Positions 1 to 9,218 of a DNA stretch of 23,685 bases are shown piece by piece; position 1 is the stretch's first letter; each line of letters opens with the position of its first letter. A program made the translations under genes and the position numbers. This DNA is from Mucidula mucida (taxonomy: Eukaryota; Basidiomycota; Agaricomycetes; Agaricales; Physalacriaceae), in assembly GCA_015501055.1 (NCBI GenBank), contig JADNYV010000526.1, positions 1 through 23,685 on the forward strand, given 5' to 3'. Below the pieces are notes generated by a model. It was not told the DNA's origin and did no database searches. It was given only the letters and a program-made list of their open reading frames with translations.

Positions 1-1053
1 ATAACAAACGTGAGCTGGAGATGTACGTGCACAAGTCTACACACTTACTCTGATACTTTCTACACACAGACACCCGTTCATCTCAAGAGAACCTGGAAGC
101 GCGGCCTTCGTACTGGCGTCCATCTTGAACTGCGGGACATACTGACCCATGAACTTGAAAGTGATAACGCTACCTTGGTTCTGTAGCTGTAACGCGTACT
201 TGAAATCCTTGACAGGACTGTCGGGCACTTTCGCAAGGTCACAGAGCAAGCTCAGCCCTGAACTCGTCGGAAGACCACGTGGCGAAGACTTGATTTTCAG
301 CGCCGAACACGTCTCTGAACATGTCGGGATCCGTCAACGCCGAGTGATAGTACAAGTTCATCATGGCGAAGCAAGTCTTCCCAAACCCAGAGGGACGACA
401 AATGAGGGAGAGCGGTGCACCAAGACGGTCCATGTTGTCCATAGCTCCGGTTTTGTCTATCCAGACGATCCCACTTATACGCGACACGGTGGTGTAACCC
501 ACTTTGGAAGGCGGAAGACACTGTTGGATTGATAAGTTTCTGTAAGCTACAGTTAGATAGCAAGGGCTTACCATGGGCATGTCAGGGTTGTTGCCGCACC
601 TTAGGAGACCTGGGCGCACGACAATGAACGCCTCCCGCGTCTTAAAGGTGTTGGAGGAGGCCGACTCCGAGAGGACGTTGGCGGTCGCTTTGTAGGATGA
701 AATTACGTCCGCGTAACCTGGACTTGGTGAAGCAAACCACAACATGAATCAACTCTGTGTTTACCTGTCGGCTCGATGTCCCACGCGGAACCAAACCAGA
801 CCACGGCAGGCTCGTACATATCCACAATGTCATCCATAGACACACTGACAGCATCATATGGAGGTACGTCGTCTAGCCCCGATGAATGTCGCGAGGATAT
901 CCAGGCGCGATCGTAACCACTCAATGTACACAGGCATTGAGAATCAACGTGGGCTTTCAGAATGTCCAGGGCTTCGGAAAATGTCTCTCCGCCGACGATA
1001 CAGTGAAGTCTGTGCTCGCATGCCAAAAGGACGGTGTTGGCTTGGACAATCAT
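1..1053 (-). pseudogene. AAA-ATPase-like (PF09820-type) gene copy A, 5' part, frameshifted, runs off the window
   Basis: Three exons are visible: 1053-765, 717-572 and 520-49, with introns of 47 and 51 bp and a third donor (GTAAGT) at 48-43 whose acceptor lies outside the window. The ATG at 1053 is in an ACCACC context and matches copy B. Exon 1 carries CIVGG..FSEAL and VVWFGSAWD. Exon 3 carries WIDKT and the P-loop RPSGFGKT, the arrangement of the fungal AAA-ATPase-like family (IDKT, then a P-loop starting RP). Exon 2 is 146 nt, exactly as in copy B. After FGAEN the frame changes near position 295, where copy A differs from copy B by an indel. The original frame then ends at 239-241, while the matching protein (SDSPVKDF-like) continues in another frame. 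It is therefore a pseudogene or carries a sequencing error. The family's cellular role is not established. The family call is by motif only. Confidence 0.8.
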
Positions 1054-1102
1054 GGTGGTTGACTCCAACAAAAGGGAGAGTCAAAAAATTCAAATTAACG
1101 AT

Positions 1103-1108
1103 CACGTG
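1103..1108. promoter_or_regulatory. CACGTG E-box upstream of copy A
   Basis: The palindromic CACGTG lies in the context TCACGTGATCGC, 50 bp upstream of the copy A ATG. The same motif lies 48 bp upstream of copy B (TCACGTGACCGC), and a mutated form (TTACATGAC) sits at the same distance in relic D. Conservation in three paralogues at one spacing suggests a shared promoter element for a bHLH-type factor; that binding is inference. Confidence 0.45.
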
Positions 1109-2000
1109 ATCGCAACGATTGGTTTCGGATGTATAAAAAGAGTAGGTGGTTAAGTGATCTGCAAGGCAAGCGTCCAGTGTACCCCGAACCTTGAGACGTA
1201 TACGATGTAGACCGTGCCACAAAGGCTCCTCGTGTTCTCTTTCAATGCCATACTACGTCGAGTCGTCGACTTGAAGCGTGTCCATATGAAGCTGCTTCTA
1301 ATTCAGCGCAGGTACAACAGGTAATGCTGGATGTAGAGGATGGCACGGACGCACGTACAGGCAAACACTAGTGTAGAACCGAGGGAAGGGTGCGATAACG
1401 CGCTTTCTGTAATGCCTCCTAGCGCGCTGGGGAGAAGATACACACGCAGGATGCCTATTTCTTTGTGCCGTTGCCCTTGCAAGGACAGAGTTTATATTGG
1501 CCTGAGAGCCCGCGCATACAGTAACCTGAGCAAAATGTCGTGCTGCAGCAAATACAAACGTAGTCGGGTATCCCTACAATGTGCGGTTGTGCTCGGAATC
1601 ATCTCCTTCCATCGATAGTTTGGGTAACGCTAACACGTCCTGTGTGTTCGATGGCGTCGAGAAATTGGAGGTCCTACGAGACAGTGGGCTCTGTTGCGGG
1701 TGCCAGGAAGATGGGGACAATGGCTTCCATTAAAGCACATATCTAAAGGAAGGATCATGATAAGTAAATGCTCCATGTAGCAAGGGAATTGGCGCACTTG
1801 CAATCGGAAACTCCGTCCGCATGGCACGACGGGGATGTGGCTCTCTGTTACAGAGACCCGCCAAAGAGATAATGGGCGATGGGCTTGGACGAACGTTAAG
1901 TTGAAATCAGACTAGAGAGCGCGCGCCTCTACCTCGAGGACGCTGACTGACGTCGCATACTGCATACTAATGGTCACTACTACGACGGTGACTTGTTGAT
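1109..2000. other. No recognisable gene
   Basis: Only short open frames occur here, none with a motif I recognise and none with convincing introns or starts. The part next to copy A presumably holds its promoter. No terminal repeats or retroelement coding were seen. Confidence 0.4.
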
Positions 2001-2456
2001 ATGGTGAGCTTACCATATGTCCCTCGTTTGAAAGCGCTGGGACATTTCTGGGTTATACAACCCAAGAATTCCATTGCCGACTGCTGGGTAGGGCCATACC
2101 CAAAGAGACTTCCCCAGGGGCCCTTTGAATGTATTCGCAAGCCTTGCTCTTCCGACTGCGATGCATTCAATAGCCTGGACAAAGAATTGCAAGGAATGGT
2201 CTCAAGAAAACGAGAAAGTAAGTCTGATACGCTTGGAACATTCTGCAGTATAACACACCAATTCGTGTCTTCAACTCGGAGTCATCCTATACACCTAGCA
2301 CGCCTATTCGTTTCGGGTCGTCCACAATCAAAGCAGGTCCAGCGAAAAGATGCTGTCGTTGGGCGCCACGAAAGACGTCTTTTGACGGGTGAGTCTGCAG
2401 TGCGGGGTGAGGCGATGGACATTGTCGTGGTTCGCGTCAAGAGAGGATCGCCCTAA
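2001..2456 (+). CDS. Hypothetical 151-codon ORF, unrecognised
   Basis: An ATG-initiated frame of 151 codons ends in TAA. The product is basic, Arg/Lys/Ser-rich and lacks any membrane segment, signal peptide or motif I know. The ATG context (GTTGATATGG) is not a strong fungal start. Open frames of similar size exist on the opposite strand over its 5' half, so chance is a serious alternative. A short stem (AAAAGG/CCTTTT) follows the stop. It has no evident partner gene. Treat it as a placeholder. Confidence 0.2.
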   Translation: MVSLPYVPRLKALGHFWVIQPKNSIADCWVGPYPKRLPQGPFECIRKPCSSDCDAFNSLDKELQGMVSRKRESKSDTLGTFCSITHQFVSSTRSHPIHLARLFVSGRPQSKQVQRKDAVVGRHERRLLTGESAVRGEAMDIVVVRVKRGSP

Positions 2457-2865
2457 AAAAGGCAATCACCTTTTCCCAAAGTCCTGACTGTGACCGAGTG
2501 GGTAGGCGCTGAAATATTTACATCAAAAATCACCATTGTGGAGACGATCTGACAACGTTCGTGAAGCAGGCTTCTCAGAGTTTCGCGGCCAGACCGGTCC
2601 TCCCCACCATCGATTCCTACGATAACTATACCTTCTTTGCATGAGTCAAATTCGAGAATAGCCTTCTAAAAGCATCTAAATCGTGGAAAATGCCCGCCTT
2701 CATCGTTCGAAGGTGACTTACTTACGTCACGCACAAGAAATCAGAATACTTATGAGGAAATGCTAAGAGTGTATGAAATCGACGAAAACTGGCATTGCGA
2801 TCAGAGAACAAAGTGTGAATGCTTCGAGGGAAATAATACTTTTCGTCACTGCTTGGATATGTAGG
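2457..2865. other. No recognisable gene
   Basis: AT-rich spacer between the hypothetical ORF and the first AAA-ATPase relic. I see no coding motif, repeat or element end in it. Confidence 0.4.
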
Positions 2866-2983
2866 TAAATGGTTTCGATGACGTCCAGTGTACCATATGC
2901 CAGATCAATGTCAGGTCCAAACAAACAACTTGTTGTATTTTACCCAGTAAAAGACGGGAGCGAGCTTTACACACCGGCCCAAG
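2866..2983 (-). pseudogene. Duplicated last-exon relic of the AAA-ATPase-like family
   Basis: On the minus strand this matches the end of copy B exon 4 at nucleotide level: a GTGTAAAGC stretch, then GGTAAAAT, then a reading FGPD..LAYGT.DVIET that parallels FGPDAELTYGTRDVIDA of copy B. Frames are interrupted by indels, so it does not encode a product. It lies immediately downstream of copy B, about 20 bp past the AAGTAAGT that ends its exon 4. It is therefore either a tandem duplication of that exon or the remnant of another array member. Confidence 0.6.
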
Positions 2984-3002
2984 TAACCTCGTCGACACAC
3001 AC

Positions 3003-4559
3003 TTACTTCAAAGCAGTAGACGCCTCTCCGCCGTCGGTACACGCACGAACGGCGTCGATAACATCCCGTGTGCCGTATGTCAGCTCAGCATCAGGCCCGA
3101 ACTGGTAACCCCGAACATCTTGGAGAATTTTACCGAGCAAAAGGCGGTCTCCGGGAGAAATGGCTTTGCACAGCCAAGCGATCTCATCGACTGAAAGCCC
3201 GAACGCTGAATCCACGTACGGATGACGCGTATAGTCCTCGGATATCTTATTCCACGGATGCGGCGCAATCCAGCTCTCGTCGTCATCCTCGTTGATGTAG
3301 TCCCCATCGTCACCTTCCATGTATCCACCAAGGATTAGGCCATCGGCGACCAATCCTCCCAAATCTCTGAGTGGACGGACAAGGATAGAGTCGATGAGTC
3401 CCGCAACCCTAGTGTTGTTGTTATAGGCGCGCGCCGGGGCATCGTAGTTATCAATGACAACATATATTGTCCACCCAGAAGCTCCTATGAGGTGCTAAAA
3501 AGTAATACACGTCAGTTCGAAAGGACAATGTGTATACAACAGCAGACACTTACTCTGATGCCTTCTATACAAAGACATCCGTTCTGCATGAGACAGGCAG
3601 GAAGCCCTTGTCCAGTGTTGACGTCCATTTCGTAAAGGCCAGCATGGTGTGCAAGGAAAACAAGAACGCGACTATGTACGTAAAGCTGGAGCTCAGTCTT
3701 GAAATCCTTGACAGGACTGTCAGAAACTTCAACAAGGTCAAAGAGCAATGTCAGCCGTCCCGAATTCCGTGGTAGACCATTTGGCGACGACATGATTTTT
3801 GTGGCGCCGAACATGGCTCTGAACATGTTGGAATGCCCCAAAGCCGAGTGATAGTACACGTTCATCATGGCAAAGCAAGTCTTTCCGAACCCAGAGGGAC
3901 GACGAATGAGGGAGAGCGGTGCACCGAGACGATTCGTATACTCCATGGCAGCAGTTTTGTCAATCCAGACGACGCCACTTAAGCGGGACGCGTCGGCGTA
4001 GCGAACTTTGGAAGGCGGAAGACGCTGTTAAACCCTTAAGATGAGTAGGACACCTGGATCAAAAGAGCGTACCATGGGCATGTTGGGGTCGATTCCACAC
4101 CTCAAGAGACCGGGGCGCACGGTAAAGAACGGCTGTCGAGTCATGAAGGTATAGGAAGACAACCTTTGCGAGCCCGGACTAGAGTTGACTTTGAACTGCG
4201 GGTTAATTAACGCGTAATCTAAACTTGGTAAGCCACAAAATGAAGAGCAATGCAAATGTACCCTTACCCATGGGTTCAACGTCCCAAGCAGAACCAAACC
4301 AGACGACGGGTGGCTCGTACATATCCATAGCGTCGTCCATAGGCACACTGGAAGCGAAATCGGGAAGTACATTGTCTAGCCCCGATGGTGGTCGAGGGGA
4401 TATCCAGACGCGATCGCAGCTGCTTAGCGTACATGAACACTGAGAATCGGCATGTGCCTTCAGAATGGCGTTCAGCGCCTCGGAGAATGTGTTTCCACCA
4501 ACGATGCAGTGAAAATTTTGTTCGCAAGCCAGAAGGACGGCCTCGGGTTGTGGTGCCAT
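3003..4559 (-). CDS. AAA-ATPase-like (PF09820-type) protein, copy B, four exons
   Basis: Exons are 4559-4268, 4218-4073, 4024-3554 and 3494-3007 (or to the TAA at 3005-3003). Introns of 49, 48 and 59 bp have GTAAGG/GTACGC/GTAAGT donors and TAG/CAG/TAG acceptors. The start is the ATG at 4559 in ACCACCATGG, conserved with two paralogues. The spliced frame stays open for about 465 residues. Exon 1 has CIVGG and VVWFGSAWD. Exon 3 has WIDKT (about 166-170) and the P-loop RPSGFGKT (about 188-195). Exon 4 has VVIDNYDAP (about 315-323), the Walker B region, where the family usually reads IDEYD, so the acidic Glu is Asn here. An acidic patch (EGDDGDY, NEDDDES) follows. Exon 4 ends at AAGTAAGT, readable as a stop or as a donor, so the C-terminus is uncertain. 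A fused nuclease domain, common in relatives, was not seen. ATP binding is likely; hydrolysis and role are unknown. Confidence 0.75.
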
Positions 4560-4606
4560 GGTGGTAAGGAGCCAAATGGCAAAAATGAAATCACAAAAAT
4601 GCTTTT

Positions 4607-4612
4607 CACGTG
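4607..4612. promoter_or_regulatory. CACGTG E-box upstream of copy B
   Basis: CACGTG in the context TTCACGTGACCGC, 48 bp upstream of the copy B ATG. It is the same element and spacing as in copy A. Function is inferred from conservation only. Confidence 0.45.
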
Positions 4613-4894
4613 ACCGCATGGTCTGCCAAGTTCTGGAGAGAGCATAGATAAAGTAGGATTAAAGATACTGCGATAGGTTGTGGGACGTAATGATAACTTA
4701 CAGGAGTCAGACCTTCAGTAGCCGCAAGAATGGCGTTCATAACAACTAGTCTATGTACGTGAGATCAGCCCCCTGAGGGCCAAGAGTCGCATCCTGCAAG
4801 ACTCCTCCCGCTGAGGAACTTAGACGATCACTGTAGGTATTCGCGCTTTTCTCCTCAGTGCCAAATTAAATCATATACATACACATTGGGGGAA
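4613..4894. other. Spacer between array members, no clear gene
   Basis: No complete gene. On the minus strand a short frame beginning MNAILAATEGLTP runs into a good donor (GTAAGT, about 4702-4697). It could be an orphan exon, but nothing else supports it. Confidence 0.3.
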
Positions 4895-5054
4895 TGTTAG
4901 AGCAGAACAGATCCTCGTGAATCCAGATGCGATCATAAAAAAGTGCAAGGTAGTGTGCGGCTCAAAGAGAGCGTTGAGTACAGTCTGAGTTTCTCCACCA
5001 TCAATGTAATGAATTCGGGGTTGACAGGGAAAGGGAAGTTGGGTTGGGCTGTCA
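4895..5054 (-). pseudogene. Eroded exon 1 of another AAA-ATPase-like paralogue (relic C)
   Basis: From an ATG at 5054 the minus strand reads MTAQPN and then, after a frame change, IHYIDGGET and LNALFEPHT. This corresponds to FHCIVGG.TFSEALNAILKAH of copy B exon 1. The downstream ATGATCGCATCTGGATTC aligns with the copy B segment encoding CDRVWIS. Indels destroy the frame and the match fades near 4895; exons 2-4 are missing. It is the third member of the head-to-tail array by position. Confidence 0.55.
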
Positions 5055-5165
5055 TGGTCAGACTGCAAGTAATTGAATCAATTGCTGTAACAATGCTATA
5101 GTATTAGGGAGAACAAACTTCGAGGCAAATTTTGAGGATACAGAAGAATCCATTTGAGAAATACA

Positions 5166-5287
5166 TTACTTGGAAACAGAAGGCAATTCCCCACCGTCGG
5201 TACGCGCACGAGTGGCATTGATAATGTCCCGGATACCATATGTCACATTGACATCTGGCCCAAACTGGTACCTCCGCACATCCTGTG
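5166..5287 (-). pseudogene. AAA-ATPase-like relic D: last-exon piece, left of the hAT insertion
   Basis: The minus strand reads QDVRRYQFGPDVNVTYG and RDIINATRARTDGGE, closely paralleling exon 4 of copy B (QDVRGYQFGPDAELTYG, RDVIDAVRACTDGGE). It ends in AAGTAATG, as copy B ends in AAGTAAGT. Upstream coding is cut at 5287 by the hAT element. The exon resumes at 6523-6543, where the nucleotides still align with copy B, and is then cut again by a gypsy LTR at 6544. The first exon of the same gene is probably the piece at 9219-9498. Confidence 0.7.
5280..5287. repeat. Left 8-bp target-site duplication of the hAT element
   Basis: ATCCTGTG immediately precedes the left terminal repeat and recurs perfectly at 6523-6530, right after the right end. 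Eight-base duplications are the hallmark of hAT insertion. Confidence 0.93.
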
Positions 5288-6522
5288 TAGAGTCGGACGC
5301 GAGTATAGAATAAAAAAAGTACTCACGAATAAACTCATACTCATCATGCAAGCCAAGAGTATACTCGCACGTGAGTAGAGTAGAGTCTAGAGTCTATGGT
5401 GAGTCTAGAGTTTCAGTTTGGGGCCACGAATACTCGATAGACTCATACTCATAAATATTCGTGAATACTCATGAGTATTCTTATATTCGTGAGTATTCGT
5501 GAGTATTCAGCTCCTAATTACTGGGTTTCGAAGTCCGCACCGCACAATGCGGAGTTTATCACCCCACAACAAGCCCTTGCCCGGATGGCTCTCGACTTCT
5601 TGAGCTGTCCCGCCACTAGTACTGATGTCGAACGACTCTTCTCGCACAGTGGTCTTGTCGTCTCCAAACGACGACACAATCTCGCTGCGGACTCAATTCG
5701 AGAGACCACGATACTTGGACAGTGGCTTGCCATTGAGGATCTTGTCCCCGAGCAGAAGATTGCGAAGTTCTTGCACAATCGGAAGTTACGGAAGAAGGAT
5801 TTGAATGAGGACCTCTCGACCGACTGGACGGATTCGGATGCAGACGCAGACGGAGGTGACGATTCCTCGGAGGATGCTGCACCGATGGATGTTTCCGATT
5901 CAGAGGTGGAGGTTGTCGAGGAGGTTGTCGAGGAGGATGAGGTTGTCGAGGAGGACGAGGTGGTTGACGAGGATGAGGTGGTTGACGAGGATGGGGATGA
6001 TGTTGAGGAGAACTTGTGGACCAAGAGGAAGGGGAAGGGCAAGGCTGTTGCACAGTCGGAGGAGATGGACTTTTCTGATTTCCGCGATGGTATGGATCCT
6101 GTCTCAGAGTTTGACACGGGTCATGATGGTGATGTTGAGATTGACGATGATGACGATGATCTCTATGAAACGATTGAGCAGGTAGTTTTGGTTCGACGGC
6201 GCAAGCCTGCTTCTTCACCTCAGGATACTACTGATATGGATGCTACTGATATGGATATAACTTGATACACTTACGACCTACTTACTTTAATCTTCACTGT
6301 CTTTATGTTTGAATTTGCTTGCTGATACGTGAGTATACTCGAGTATACTCGGATCGTACTCGAGTACTCGAATACTCGAGACTCATGAAGTACTCTCGAG
6401 TAGAGTAGATATTCGAGTAGAGTCTCGAGTGAAGACTCGAGTCTTGAGTATTGGGTTTGAGGTAAGAGTTACTCATACGATGAGTCCGAATATACTCGAG
6501 TATGGACTCGTGTCCATCTCTA
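5288..6522 (+). mobile_element. Non-autonomous hAT-family DNA transposon, 1235 bp
   Basis: The ends are TAGAGTCGGACGCGAG (5288-5303) and, on the minus strand from 6522, TAGAGATGGACACGAG, an inverted match at 13 of 16 positions. A perfect 8-bp duplication ATCCTGTG flanks it. Both subterminal zones (about 5305-5510 and 6330-6515) are crowded with GAGTATTC/ACTCGAGT-type repeats in both orientations, as expected for hAT transposase binding zones. The only coding part is the C-terminal dimerisation region of the transposase. The BED zinc finger and the catalytic region are absent, so this is an internal deletion derivative that would need a transposase in trans. It inserted into relic D, so it is younger than the loss of that gene's middle. 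Confidence 0.92.
5471..6265 (+). pseudogene. hAT transposase C-terminal dimerisation domain with acidic tail, truncated
   Basis: The frame opens at ATG 5471 within the subterminal repeats, which is not the native start. About residues 35-105 contain LDFLSCPATSTDVERLFS and a following basic KRRHNL segment, the hAT family C-terminal dimerisation signature (VERLFS block). The rest, about residues 113-250, is a low-complexity acidic tail with four EVVEEDE/EVVDEDE-type repeats, a basic KRKGKGKA patch and a second Asp-rich run. It ends with DTTDMDATDMDIT. The catalytic half is missing, so it cannot transpose. A truncated protein might still bind intact transposase; that is speculative. Confidence 0.88.
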
Positions 6523-6543
6523 ATCCTGTGGATTTGACCCAGC
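6523..6543 (-). pseudogene. AAA-ATPase-like relic D: last-exon sliver between hAT and gypsy LTR
   Basis: These 21 bases include the right hAT target duplication. They align base for base in spacing with copy B exon 4 (GGATTTGACCCAGC against AGAATTTTACCGAGC). They join the 5166-5287 piece once the hAT element is removed and stop exactly where the LTR begins. Confidence 0.65.
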
Positions 6544-7072
6544 TGTTAGTGACTGACTTTAGCCATGAGACTAAACCAGGTACCACAGCAAGAACTAAAG
6601 GAGAAAGTGTTTGTGTTTGTAAGACTAGGCTAGGCCAGGTGTATAAACGAGATCGGAACTAAAGTACAATGATGCTACGCTACTGCTTATATACTAGTAA
6701 GTCTGTGTTTGGAACTCCTTGTCCATACATATTTCCGCTAGGGTTAACTCCACGCCCTTGACCCAGTGTTGTATGCTACTAGTCCGTGAAACCATTAAAT
6801 ACGAGTGGTAACTGCATGTAAGTAATAATACTGAAACAACCATGTGTGCTATGAGTGTCGGTGGTGTGTATACAATAGGAAGTCCATGAGGTATCGGCAT
6901 GTATGATGTCATCCATGTGTTGGGCGTATGTCCGACATGAGTACGGCTTGGTAATGAAAAGGAGTATGATTGGTGACGAAACAGATGATAAAACGGTCCG
7001 TTGGTTGATAAGACAAGGCCCCTGATAAGATATGATAAGATGTGAAAATGTGAAAATATGGCGATTATAACA
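6544..7072 (-). repeat. 3' LTR of Ty3/gypsy element 1 (529 bp)
   Basis: It begins TGTTAG and ends TATAACA on the plus strand, giving TGTTA/TAACA ends. It is preceded on the minus strand by a polypurine tract. A reverse-oriented copy of identical length (529 bp) lies at 13524-14052, alignable along its whole length. The minus strand holds a TATATAAG box (about 6693-6686) followed by TAGTTCCGATCT (6661-6650), the predicted transcript start. The host flank 6539-6543 (CCAGC) would be one target duplication; the partner is lost. Confidence 0.85.
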
Positions 7073-7075
7073 TCA

Positions 7076-7083
7076 CCCCCTCC
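7076..7083 (-). other. Polypurine tract of gypsy element 1
   Basis: GGAGGGGG on the minus strand, directly after the TAA of the pol frame and 3 bases before the LTR. This is the expected plus-strand primer of reverse transcription. Confidence 0.75.
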
Positions 7084-7642
7084 TTAACGCGCAAGTTCCA
7101 TTCTGCGCCAGAGTTGCTCCATGAGGGCTGCAGAGGGTAGTGTGACGTCAAGGGGTTCGGTATCAGGCGGTGGCATGGGTCGGAATAGATGTGATGGAAA
7201 TTGCGACATAGGAACTTCAATTCGAGCAAGCGCAGGTGGCTTTGGCTTGTTCGGATATTGTTGGTGGAAATCGCTGATGGCTTTGTCGGCATTTTTGAGA
7301 TTGCATGCCGGTTCCCATGTCTGCTTGTGTGTGCCATAACCCTTCCAGTGAACCTTGTATTGAAAACCCCCGCGGTACTTCCGGGAATTAACCACTTTCT
7401 CACCTCCCATTCCGGTTCGGCTCCTTCCAGCACAGGTGGTGGACACATGTCTTGGGGTTGCGTCGTAAATTTGGCTCGTGGTAAGGCGTTAACAGGGCCT
7501 CATTGAACACGGGATGAATGCTTTTCCACGTGTGAGGAATCTGGAGCTTGTAAGAGCTCGTCTCAACTTTCTTGATCACTTTGAACGGCCCAAAGTGTTT
7601 GTCATCAAGCTTCTTCATTGGTCGGTCCATACTGAGATTCAT
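7084..7642 (-). pseudogene. Gypsy 1 pol C-terminus with chromodomain
   Basis: The minus strand first encodes the GPFKVIKKV, SYKL and IHPVFNEALL block that closes gypsy integrases. A frame change near 7440 leads to EWEVRKVVNSRKY, YKVHWKGY and TWEP, the chromodomain core that steers chromoviruses to marked chromatin. A Pro-rich tail ends at ELAR and TAA just before the polypurine tract. Two frames are needed, so it is broken, but the chromodomain itself is well preserved. Confidence 0.85.
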
Positions 7643-8636
7643 CCCTTCCAGCCATACTTTGTCGCCTTCCTTGTACTCTACTGCCTCTGTTGCTTCCTGT
7701 CATAAAACCGTTTCATGTCCTCTTTCGCCATCTTCAATGCTGATCCCACTTTGTCCCATGTCTTCCTCATTCCGTTGGCAAACTCCTGCGCAGTCTTATT
7801 TCTCAATGCCATCTTTAGAGTGGTGCCTTTATAGGGGTGCTGCCCATATCTGCAAAGAACGGAGTGACTTTGGTTGCCAATGTTCTGATCATTGTAAACG
7901 AATTCAGCAGAGGTACCATTGTGCCAGTCATTCTGATGATAATTGATGAATAACCATAAGAAATGTTCTATTCTTGGTTTAACCGTTCTGTCTGTCCGTT
8001 TGCCTGTGGATGATATGCCGTTGTAAAGTTTCCTTCGATGCCCAACAGCCGGTACAACTCCTTCATGAAACGCGAGTGGTATTGCGGACCTCGATCATGT
8101 ATAATCTGTCGTGGTATCCCATGTATGGGGAAAATGGATCACGGTAGATGCGGGCCATGCCTTCTGACGTCATAGTGGTGTGTGTTGGTATAATGCGTAA
8201 TCGCTTTGTGAAATGGTCCACAAACATGCTGATTGCGTTGTATCCTCCCGATTCCGGCAGTTCTCCAATCATGTCCGTCCCTACTACCTCCCATGGCTGC
8301 TTGGCACATCAATAGGGTGAGGGGTGCGGCCGGCTTTGTGCATGTGACTTTGTGGCCTGGCATTTTTGACACCCTTCTACGTATTGCGGACGTCTCGGCT
8401 GATTCCGGGCCACCAATAGGTGCATGTGATCAATTAGGGTCTTATATGTCCCAGATGCCCTGCAAGCTGTGCATCATGGTGCATTCCAATAACTCTTCCC
8501 CGCAATTCCTTGTCCTTCGGTATGTAAATACAATCTTTCCACATAATAAGTCCATTTTCCTTCTCTTCCCATCCTTTTTCTTTGTTTTCTAATGCTTTTT
8601 GTACGTATCTGTCTTTGTTTCTTTTCTTTGTTTTTG
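7643..8636 (-). pseudogene. Gypsy 1 integrase, multiply disrupted
   Basis: The minus strand shows a CQKCQATK-like zinc-finger end, DMIGELPES with YNAISMFVDHFTKR (first catalytic Asp region), then a scrambled RGPQYHS-like second Asp region. These are followed by TAYHPQANGQTE-like remnants and a WLFINYHQNDW segment. Several stops and at least four frame changes lie between these blocks. The domain is unmistakable but non-functional. Confidence 0.75.
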
Positions 8637-9218
8637 TTAAGTAATTCGTCCTTCCGGTGTAGCTACTATATGTAAAGAAAATTGAATTTGTGATATAAAA
8701 AACTCCGGTTTTAGCAAAACAATGTTTTCATTGTCTTTTTCCCCCTTATCAAGGCCTGTCATCCTTGACAAGGCATCAGCTTTTCCCATCGTCCTGCCTG
8801 GCTTATGAATCATCTGTATGTCATATTCCGCCAACTCCGTAACCCATCGCGCCTGCCTCCGGTTCAACTTCTGCGGCTTCCTGAAGTACTGAAGGTTTTG
8901 ATGATTGGTGAAAACCTCCACTGTCTCCTTGGCGCCAAGGAGATATTGCCGCCAGTCGTTGATTGAGTCCATAATAGCCATCATCTCTTTGTCGTAGATC
9001 TCATAATTGTGCTCCACTTTGTTCAGCGCACGAGACCGAAAGGCTACTGGTCTCCATTTTCCGTCAACAAACTGGGAAAAACGCCCCATTTGCATAGTTC
9101 AAGGAGTCCGCCTCAACTCAAAACCTGCCATTGTTGCGGGGTACAATCAGACGGGTTCTTCCGTCATCCTCCGTTTTAACTCCTCAAACACCTTGTGTTG
9201 CTCCATACCCCAAACCCA
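8637..9218 (-). pseudogene. Gypsy 1 RNase H and RT connection
   Basis: A frame of about 150 codons (8637-9095) carries VAFRSRALNKVEHNYEI, DKEMMAIMDSINDWR, FTNHQNLQYF (normally FTDH) and GKADALSR, the Ty3/gypsy RNase H landmarks. Upstream the connection VFEELKRRMTEEP is followed by an in-frame TGA. The Asp-to-Asn change in TDH would impair catalysis. Confidence 0.85.

Larger units (their letters stand above)
7073..9218 (-). mobile_element. Ty3/gypsy chromovirus element 1, 5'-truncated internal region
   Basis: On the minus strand the order is end of RT connection, RNase H, integrase, chromodomain, polypurine tract and LTR, the order of a chromovirus. Everything upstream of the RNase H entry (gag, protease, most of RT, 5' LTR) is missing. 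The left edge of the coding region, VWGMEQ then VFEELKRRM, joins a fragment of AAA-ATPase exon 1 at about 9218/9219. Stops and frameshifts interrupt most domains, so the element is dead. Confidence 0.88.

Noticed and set aside
2456..2476. Hairpin AAAAGG/CCTTTT after the 2001-2456 ORF as a terminator
   Set aside because: A 6-bp AT-rich stem is expected by chance, and intrinsic terminators of this kind are not used by fungal RNA polymerase II.
5305..5510. Closely spaced GAGTATTC-like repeats resembling an array
   Set aside because: Units are short, irregular and in both orientations without unique spacers. They are subterminal repeats of the hAT element and not a CRISPR or satellite array.
5518..6218. 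Long minus-strand and frame-shifted open frames rich in Ser, His/Pro or Arg
   Set aside because: They are shadows of the GAG/GTT-rich acidic repeat of the hAT protein and have no independent motif.
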